Origin: Gossypium raimondii
Taxonomy: Eukaryota; Streptophyta; Magnoliopsida; Malvales; Malvaceae
NCBI RefSeq assembly: GCF_025698545.1
Contig: NC_068577.1
Coordinates: 1,054,001 to 1,118,000 of the forward strand
Length of the DNA stretch: 64,000 bases
Direction: 5' to 3'
In this document: positions 57,201-64,000 of the stretch, one piece after another
Layout: every line of letters begins with the position of its first letter
Numbering within the stretch: position 1 is the stretch's first letter
The notes under the pieces: generated by a model
Told to the model about the DNA's origin: nothing
Database searches by the model: none
The model's input: the letters and a program-made list of their open reading frames with translations, nothing else
Program-made: the position numbers and the translations under genes

Positions 57201-60200
57201 TTCCGGACACCGCCGACCGGAGGATCAGATGAACTCAAATTTCTTGTATTCGGTGATATGGGAAAAGCTCCACTTGATGCTGCTATTGAACACTACATTC
57301 AGGTAGTGATCATTGCCACAATCGAAATTCACATAATATTCCGATTGTAGATGTAGAGAGTCGAATCCCAAACATATTATTATGCACTAACGAGGCTGAT
57401 AAGATTTTGACACGTAGCCAGGATCTCTATCAGTGGTAAAAGCAATGGTAGAGGAAATGAGAAATGGAAGCGTAGACTCCATTTTTCACATTGGGGACAT
57501 AAGCTATGCAACAGGCTTCTTAGTTGAATGGGAGTATTTCCTTCACCTTATAACCCCTTTGGCTTCTAAGGTTTCTTACATGACAGCGATCGGAAATCAC
57601 GAGAGGTCTGTGAATGATTAATGGTTAAATTTTGTTATTAGTCCCTGTACTCTTTAAATTGGTCAATTTCAGGCCCTATACTTTTTTGAATGTTAAAATT
57701 TAGTCCTGGCCAAAAAAGTAGAAGTTAATTTGTTCGGTTAAATTCAATTACTAGTTTCATATCATGTGTATAGTTGTAGACTTAGCTCATAATCTACAAT
57801 TAGATTATTCTAAGTCTATACTTTTGAAATTTCAGTATTGAAGCAAATGATAGTCGTTAATCTATTAATTGAATTTTTAGTGAGTAATATGTGAAAATAA
57901 CAAGCTGACATGACATTATATATGATAAATGAATTTAACGGTTATTGTTTGGCGAGTTATGAAATTTTAAATTTTGAAATTGACCAAATTAATTTAATTG
58001 TGATATATTATTGTAGTATCACCATATCGATGAAGTTAAACGTCCTGTATTTCAGGGATTATGCAGGTTCGGGGTCTCGTTATGTGACTCCGGACTCCGG
58101 CGGAGAATGTGGAGTTCCCTACGAGACTTATTTCCCGATGCCAACCGCAGCAAAGGATAAGCCATGGTATGCCATAGAACAAGCCAGTGTTCACTTCACT
58201 GTCATTTCAACAGAACATGATTGGACCCAAAATTCTGAACAGGTTGGTAATGATATTGCAATCATTTATATGTATATATATACATGTAATTGACATGGTT
58301 TCAAAATTTTTCAGTACAAATGGATGATAAAGGACATGGAATCAGTTGATCGATCGAAAACACCTTGGTTAATCTTTGCAGGGTGAGTTACAGTCCGATC
58401 AAAAACACATTCATCGATCAAATTCAATGATTTGCTAACGATATTTTCAAAATGCAGGCACAGGCCAATGTATAGCAGCTATAATGGTCTAATCACTGTC
58501 GACGCTACTTTCCGTAAAGTCGTAGAACCGGTCCTGCTGGCTAACAAGGTAAGTTCTTGTGAATTTGGTTTATTATTATGTTAGGCAGTGAATGATGAGG
58601 AAGAATGAACTAGGTGGATCTGGTTCTTTTCGGACATGTTCATAACTATGAGAGGACATGTTCGATTTTCAAGTCTGAATGTTGGGCAATGCCGAGGAAA
58701 GACGAAAATGGGACAGACACATATGATAATGGTAACTACAAAGCACCAGTACATGCTATTGTTGGAATGGCTGGATACAGTCTTGAAAAATTCCCAAGCT
58801 TTGTAAGTCTTTAATCAACCTTATCTGCACTAATAGAATTTAGGGTAAACTATCAAAATAGTCACATTTGTTTCAGATTACATTTTAGTCACTTACCATG
58901 GTGTTGTAACATTTTAGTCACTGAGCCATTAATTGCCATTAACGGTGTAACGGAAAGTTGACATGGCACGTTAAATCATCATTTCAAATGAAAATTTTAG
59001 GTTAAATTATACAATTGGTCATTACATTTTTTTTATTTTGAGCAATTTAATTTTTTTCTTTTATGCTCTTTTAACTTTCTTTTTTTTTTTTCTTTATTTT
59101 CCATTCTCTTCTGCTTCTCCCTCTATTTTCCTCTCTTCTTCATTTCTTTTCACGTAATTTTTTTTATGTTTTTCATTTGTTAAAACTAGTCCACAAGCTC
59201 GCTTCACTTGAAAAAATTAAATTGTTTAAAAAAATAAAAGTTTAGGGACTAATTTTAACAAATGGAATAGAAAAAGTATGTTAAAAGAAATGGAGAATGA
59301 AGGAAAATAGAGGGAGAAGCAAAAGAGAACGAAAAAAAAAAAGTTAAAAGAACATAAAATAAAAAAAATTAAATTGCTCAAAACAAAAAAATATATAAGG
59401 ACCGATTGTATAAATTAACCTAAATTTTTTGTTTGAAAAGATGATTTAATGTGCCACATCAGCTTACTGTTAAACCGTTAACGGTAATTAACGGCTCAGT
59501 GACTAAAATGTTACAACGCAACGCAATAACGTAAGTAACTAAAACGTAACATTTCAAACATAAGTGACTAAAATGAAGTCTAAGACAAACAAAAATAACT
59601 ATTTTGGTAGTTTACCCTAAAATTTAATTCAGAATTTAGAATTTAATCTTCTACTTTAATTTCATAAAATTGGATCCTCCCAGATTTGGAATTTAATCCC
59701 TGTATTTTTATTTTTAAGAATTTAGAAGGTCCAAAATCATAATTTGACCATTGAGGATTTAGAAATCCAAAGAAAATAATGGTGTGCAATTGATATTGAT
59801 GAACAGGCAGCTGGATGGAGTATGAAAAGGATTAGTGAATATGGTTATGTTAGAGCACATGCAACAAGGGATGATCTAATGCTACAGGTTGGTAACAATT
59901 AAATACATAAATATTACGGTTAAAATATTTGGGAGGTCCTTGTATTATAGGGACTAGATCAATTTAGTATTTATACTATTAAAATGAGTCCAAATTGTAA
60001 TAGAGTCAACATTTACTTTATAAAAAACGTCTTGAATTTTTTTTTCAATTGCAATTCAATTTCAAATAAAAGATTTCATTTACGAACCGTAAAAACTTTA
60101 AAATATTAATTCTATTAAGCAAGAAATGTTAATTGTATTTCAATTTGACCTTATTTGATTCTTTCTACCAAGACATGAATCAACTTTATCCATTTAATAG

Positions 60201-60386
60201 TAGAGGGATTAATTTGATCGATCCTATAATAGAAGAAACATGAAGTATATTCACCTAAATATTACCAAATATTTGTTTGTTTGTTTGTTGATGCTAATTT
60301 ATAAATTTCTTCACCTTTTGCAGTTTGTGAACTCAACAAGAACAGTAATTGATAGCTTTCGCATCACCAAAAGCAAAATACTTTGA
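52410..60386 (+). CDS. Purple acid phosphatase, PAP27-like, copy B (635 aa, 13 exons)
   Basis: Exons: 52410-52732, 52807-52894, 56140-56409, 56556-56664, 56760-56877, 57170-57302, 57418-57605, 58056-58242, 58315-58382, 58458-58548, 58614-58802, 59807-59887, 60324-60386. Phases equal those of PAP-A at every junction. The start chosen is the second in-frame ATG (52410), which gives a signal peptide (MEKPFSPLIIFFIIFIS) aligned with PAP-A; an ATG 13 codons upstream is possible. Ligands: D332 (GDMG), D374 and Y377 (GDISY), N407 (GNHE), H496 (AGH), H533 and H535 (GHVH). Exon 10 is four codons longer than in PAP-A. Introns 3, 7, 11 and 12 carry repeats. Donors of introns 4, 8 and 12 are GTTGGT and that of intron 7 is GTCTGT. 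The gene looks intact; role as for PAP-A. Confidence 0.92.
53294..54083. mobile_element. Mutator-like MITE, 790 bp, in PAP-B intron 3
   Basis: The left end GGGTAAACTATACCCGTGGT and the reverse complement of the right end (GGGTAACTACACCCATGGTC) start long TIRs that continue through TTTGTTTACCTTAGGTTAC. It is flanked by a perfect 9-bp duplication TTATATTTA (53285-53293, 54084-54092), typical of Mutator-like elements. The pyrimidine-rich centre (TTTCTTTTTTT...) faces a purine-rich complement. The small frame at 53541-53738 is not a gene. Confidence 0.85.
54214..54255. repeat. (AT)n microsatellite, about 42 bp
   Basis: About 20 uninterrupted AT units in PAP-B intron 3; likely highly variable in length. 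Confidence 0.9.
54475..54591 (-). mobile_element. tRNA-derived SINE, 117 bp, in PAP-B intron 3
   Basis: On the minus strand, an A box TGGCTTGATGG (54582-54572) and a B box GGTTTAAGTC (54540-54531) lie about 32 bp apart, as in a tRNA promoter. The flanks ACTAAATTATTT (54592-54603) and ACTCAATTATTT (54463-54474) match at 11 of 12 positions, a target duplication of SINE type. No tRNA cloverleaf 3' half is present, so it is not a tRNA gene. Confidence 0.65.
54604..56139. other. Rest of PAP-B intron 3, no further element resolved
   Basis: AT-rich sequence. Around 55080-55480 it carries degenerate GGTTCGATCGG/AACC words like the foldback family at 7738-8690. Around 55590-55800 it resembles the 37467 MITE family (GGTAATTTTTACC, GGTACTTG). 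Boundaries were not resolved. Confidence 0.4.
57618..58050. mobile_element. Foldback-type repeat in PAP-B intron 7
   Basis: Phrases TTATTAGTCCCTGTACTCTT and ATTTCAGGCCCTATACTTTT on the left resemble 31917-32295 and 35321-35790. The intron is 450 bp against 89 bp in PAP-A, consistent with insertion. The right end overlaps degenerate sequence and no duplication was found. Confidence 0.5.
58843..59617. mobile_element. Mutator-like MITE, 775 bp, in PAP-B intron 11
   Basis: Same family as 53294-54083: left end GGGTAAACTATCAAAATAGT, right end reverse complemented GGGTAAACTACCAAAATAGT. Flanks are TAGAATTTA (58834-58842) and TAAAATTTA (59618-59626), eight of nine matching. The orientation of the centre is the same as in the first copy. 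Confidence 0.85.
59918..60255. mobile_element. MITE in PAP-B intron 12, 338 bp
   Basis: Left end GGTTAAAATATTTGGGAGG; right end reverse complemented GGTGAATATACTTCATGTT. A perfect 10-bp duplication TAAATATTAC flanks it (59908-59917, 60256-60265). Interior phrases match 23112-23506 and 21371-21770. Confidence 0.8.
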
Positions 60387-62617
60387 ATTAGCTGAATTCT
60401 AGGACTAGAATGTGAAACTAAAGAAACCTTGAGGATTTCTAAAGGGAAAAAAAAGAAGCTAGGTCTTCAAATATCATTGTTGAATAGAAAAGATGAAAAA
60501 GGAATAGGTACAAAAACTCCCATTTTATACAACAGTTTTAAATAATATTTCAATCACTAAACTTTTAAAAATTTCAGATTCATGTACACTATTTACTGTT
60601 ATAGATTTATCACTATCAGACAGTTCTCCTAATTGTACATCATTCATGTTTAAGTCATCTAAATTAACTCTAACCCTATTTCATACACTCATTCCAGCAT
60701 TATTAAACACATGATCACTTATTGCACAATCAAATCCATCAAAATCACTTAGTTCTTCTCTCTCACTCTCATTAAATTCATCATCAACTAAACTTGTCAA
60801 ACAAATTTAACATTAGAAGTCACAATAAAGGCAATGGGGTCTTTGGCTTTTTCATACACACTAATGGCAAATAATATCTAGTCACTATCTAATATTTGGC
60901 AAGCATCCACAACCTAGGTCCACGTGCCAAATAATTTAATACAAATATATTCAGTTCTATCATGCACATGACAGACAATAACCAAGTAACACATGTGCAA
61001 ACTATACAATACAAACCAAAAAAACATAAACCCATGGAAGCTCCCAAGAATTTAAACAATTGATAGTATAAAAGCATAACCCCATGTCAGGCCTGGGCAA
61101 ATGCAACATATTTGAACTAACAAATCCAAAAAATCATAAACCCAAATCGCCCTAAAATCGAAAAACAATGAACCCAAATTAGAAACATTATTAAACCCTA
61201 TACCAAACCCAAATCATGTCCTTAAACCCAAAAATAATTCAAATTCGAAATAAGCTTACTCGTTACAATCAATGGAACACCTTCGATTGGTTCTCTTCTA
61301 TTAACCATTCCGACAATGTTGAAATTTTGCACAATAATTCCCCAATTTCGAATATTTTCAATCTCTTCAACAATTCCCTAAAAATTTCAATTGTTTTCCT
61401 TTTCTGAACAATTTTTTTGGCACATTTAAGTTAATTCTTTTTCAGATCACACAGTGGAAATTAATTACCTATTAAATGGACACCCGATCATGTCCAATGT
61501 GACACCTTAATGGGCCACGTCAGCTGTTCCGTTAGGTTTGTAACAAAAAATGGGTTTGAGTGACTGATTTATTGCTTTCCAAAAACGTTAGTAATTGATT
61601 TGTCACTTTTCGTAAACATTAATGACTGATTTGTTACTTTTGAAAGTTTAGTGACTGAAATGTTATTTTAATCAAGTTATTATTAATTTGTTTTTATGTA
61701 TATATTAATACATTTGGGTAATTGTCTCTAATTTCTTTTCATATTGTCAATAATTTCTGTCTAATTAAATTAGAGAAATTTTATATTTTATATCACCGTC
61801 ATGTAATCACTCAATTCATTAGATATTTTACATATTTATTAGAACAATTCAGTTTAAATAAAAGATTGTGTAATATTACATGTTCATGGTGATGATAGTT
61901 CGAAATATTATAAGTTTATGGAATTTTACACATTAATTTATTTAATATTAATTTTGATATGTTCATATATTTATTTTGTTTTTATATTCTTTTCATGTTT
62001 ATCATATTTAAACTCTTCTCATGCTTCCATATTTTGTATTACTTTATTTAATTCAATTTTAATTTTATATTCATTTATTTAAATTCTGTATTACAACATG
62101 TCCTATGTTAATATAATTAATATAAATATTATTTTCAATTTCTTTTATAAGGGAAACTGGCAAAAATTGTTTAAGACAACCAAAGTTTGCATAATTGAGC
62201 TGATAGTCGAACTGATCAAACTATCGATTTACTGATTCAACTAAAAATCATAATAAATAAATAAATACCGATTCATCCACCGATTCACAAGTCAACCAAC
62301 CCAATCTCTTGTTCCAAACCAATATATCCTAATCATTTCTCGGTCCAACCAACTAATCTGAACTTGTTCCAAAAACCATGCCCGAAACATAGAAGGAATG
62401 GCATTTTCCAGTAACCCTTGGAACAAAACCCCAACCAAGAACCCAAACCGAAGCAATTAATTTCAGTTCAATCATTTCAGGATTAATGGAGACTTAACAT
62501 AACACAGTTTAGCAATGGCAACAAAGTAATTAATGGAGGACTAATCTTATTTAGTACACTTTGAAATTCAAGAAAAGCCGAAACTTATTTAGATTTACAA
62601 TATACAACATAATACAT
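60387..62617. other. Intergenic region between PAP-B and MUS81; no gene seen
   Basis: AT-rich with no supportable exon; the frame at 61216-61407 has no resemblance to a known family. PAP-B and MUS81 converge here, so both 3' UTRs lie at its ends. Around 62190-62340 there are degenerate CCGATTCA/CCAACC words of the 7738-8690 foldback type. Confidence 0.5.
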
Positions 62618-64000
62618 TCAGCCCCAAATAAACCGAAAAATATTCTTACTAGCAACAGAGCTCACCTTGTTGTTACTTTGCTTCCTAAGCATTTCCTCTT
62701 GTGCAAATACGTCACCCTCCTTTCCATACCACAAATAATGGACCAATGTCAGTGAATCTCAAAAGATAACAAGAACAAAAATCAGTTATAACCGATTTAA
62801 CCGACTTAACCGATTTTATTGGTTTATTCAGTTAAAGTATAGGTTGGTTAAGTTTGAAAAACTGACCTATAACCAATCAAAAAAACCAAATGCTCAAGTA
62901 GACCACTGTGTTACCCTTAGTGTTTTACAACACTAAATGATTGATTAACATTTATAACCCTACTAGCACCAAACACTTTCTCTTAATTCCACTTTTTAAA
63001 CTACTAACTAAAGTCACTCTTATGCAGTTTTCTTAGCTCTAATAGTAGAGGTACCAAAGTAATAATTTAGCTATAGTACACGAGCCAAAAAAGGTATTAA
63101 GCCATTTCAATAAAAACAAAAACAAAAAAGGGCACTCACAAGAAGAGAGTACGCATTGGCAAGTGATACTAGTGTTGGATACAAATCGACAACGGCTATG
63201 GCAACCTCCTCGGTCACCTGGGGTACCTGCAATTAAATTATTCAAAATGTTAACAAGGTCGTTCATTGATATTTTATATACTTAAAAGGGTATTCAAGTG
63301 GATAAAAATATCATGGAGGCCCTTATACGTTAGATCAAAAAGCAAATTGGTCCTTCTGATAAAAATTTCATCCAATTTTACTATTAAAAACTAGTTCCTA
63401 TACATCAACATGAGGTATATGTGGCACGCAACATGTCACTATCTGAATATTCAATCAGCCACGCCAGCTTTAGAAGTACAAATGGATGAAATTTTTAACA
63501 AAAAGAGCCAATTTGATCTTTGATTTAATGTACAGGGACCAATATGCCCATTTTTTTTAGTAGAGAAGGCAAAATGCAATCTAACTCTTAATACAAGAGC
63601 TTCCATGGCACTTTTACCTATTCAAGTGATACATCAGCATAATTATTTAAGCCCACAAATGAACTAGGTTCATGGTAAGCATATAAATCCTACATATCCA
63701 AACTGAACAACGAAACCAGGTCTTTGATGTTAATACTACCCATAAGATCAACATCCTAAAGAGGATTATCACAATCTATTGCTGAATAACATAACCATAT
63801 TAGAGAAGATGATGCTAGTTCCTGAATGTTGTATGACCAGACTTACATTATTACTAAACAATGAACGTTCGTCAATGAAAGAACAGATATACCTGCATAA
63901 GTTGAATGGAAAATACATCACTGACTGTCATTTTATCCAGCTCTTGGCACCTTTTGATAAATTCATTAAAGGGAGGACAGACCCCAGACAATTTAGAATG
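62618..64000 (-). CDS. MUS81: MUS81 crossover-junction endonuclease, C-terminal 98 aa (partial)
   Basis: Three exons on the minus strand: 64000-63893 (continues past the window), 63226-63140 and 62719-62618, ending TGA. The protein end reads FIKRCQELDKMTVSDVFSIQ, then LMQVPQVTEEVAIAVVDLYP, TLVSLANAYSLL, EGDVFAQEEML and finally NIFRFIWG. This is the C-terminal helix-hairpin-helix region that follows the XPF-type nuclease domain. MUS81 pairs with EME1 in the nucleus and cuts branched DNA at stalled forks and during recombination. A GTGAGC at 62665 could look like a donor, but reading on gives the conserved IFxxxWG end, so the last exon continues. The intron between the first two exons contains a MITE. 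Confidence 0.9.
63301..63618. mobile_element. MITE of the GGTAAAAG family in a MUS81 intron, 318 bp
   Basis: The left end GATAAAAATATCATGGAGGC and right end CTTTTACC match the 24062 copy. A perfect 10-bp target duplication TATTCAAGTG flanks it (63291-63300 and 63619-63628). Confidence 0.85.

Noticed and set aside
62665..62666. Apparent splice donor GTGAGC in the last MUS81 exon
   Set aside because: Reading through gives a conserved MUS81 end (NIFRFIWG, stop), and no further exon was found downstream.

Overview
This is plant nuclear DNA: AT-rich, with long stretches lacking genes, spliced genes with GT-AG introns, and many nested transposon remnants. The protein matches (KOBITO1, SCL3, dirigent, purple acid phosphatase, MUS81) are typical of a eudicot. 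The LTR sequences, which start TGTAAYGACCCAAAATT and carry repeated hairpins, look like those I associate with cotton and other Malvaceae. Gossypium or a close relative is my best guess; this is inference from recall, not a database match.

Layout. 1-22.6 kb is a repeat field. It holds part of a minus-strand LTR (1-1425), a probable solo LTR (5970-7637), inverted repeats, a GC-rich hAT-type MITE with a perfect 8-bp target duplication (9418-9808), and a decayed Ty1/copia pol region (about 10.7-15.45 kb). The copia remnant is split by a 3.05-kb LTR flanked by a perfect TGAAA duplication. 22.67-27.62 kb (minus) is an 11-exon KOBITO1-type glycosyltransferase of 539 residues. 32.58-33.14 kb (plus) is an intronless dirigent gene, tail to tail with the intronless GRAS gene SCL3 (33.37-34.80 kb, minus). 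35-42 kb is gene-free, with foldback MITEs and a possible SINE. 42.27-49.73 kb and 52.41-60.39 kb (plus) are two tandem purple acid phosphatase genes (PAP-A, 632 residues; PAP-B, 635 residues) with the same 13-exon structure. 62.62-64.00 kb (minus) is the 3' end of MUS81, which continues past the right edge.

The genes do not form a pathway. KOB1 (cellulose and cell-wall growth), dirigent (phenoxy-radical coupling) and the secreted PAPs relate to wall or apoplast biology. SCL3 is a gibberellin and root regulator, and MUS81 is a nuclear DNA-repair nuclease. Only the PAP pair is linked by descent.

The most informative features are transposon-related: several MITE families with exact target duplications inside introns, different intron growth in the two PAP copies, 5-prime splice sites of the GYNNGY type confined to PAP-B, and an LTR with four hairpins whose stems differ by compensatory changes. 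I found no clearly new gene system, CRISPR array, rRNA or intact tRNA. All exon joins were worked out by hand from splice sites, reading phase and family resemblance.
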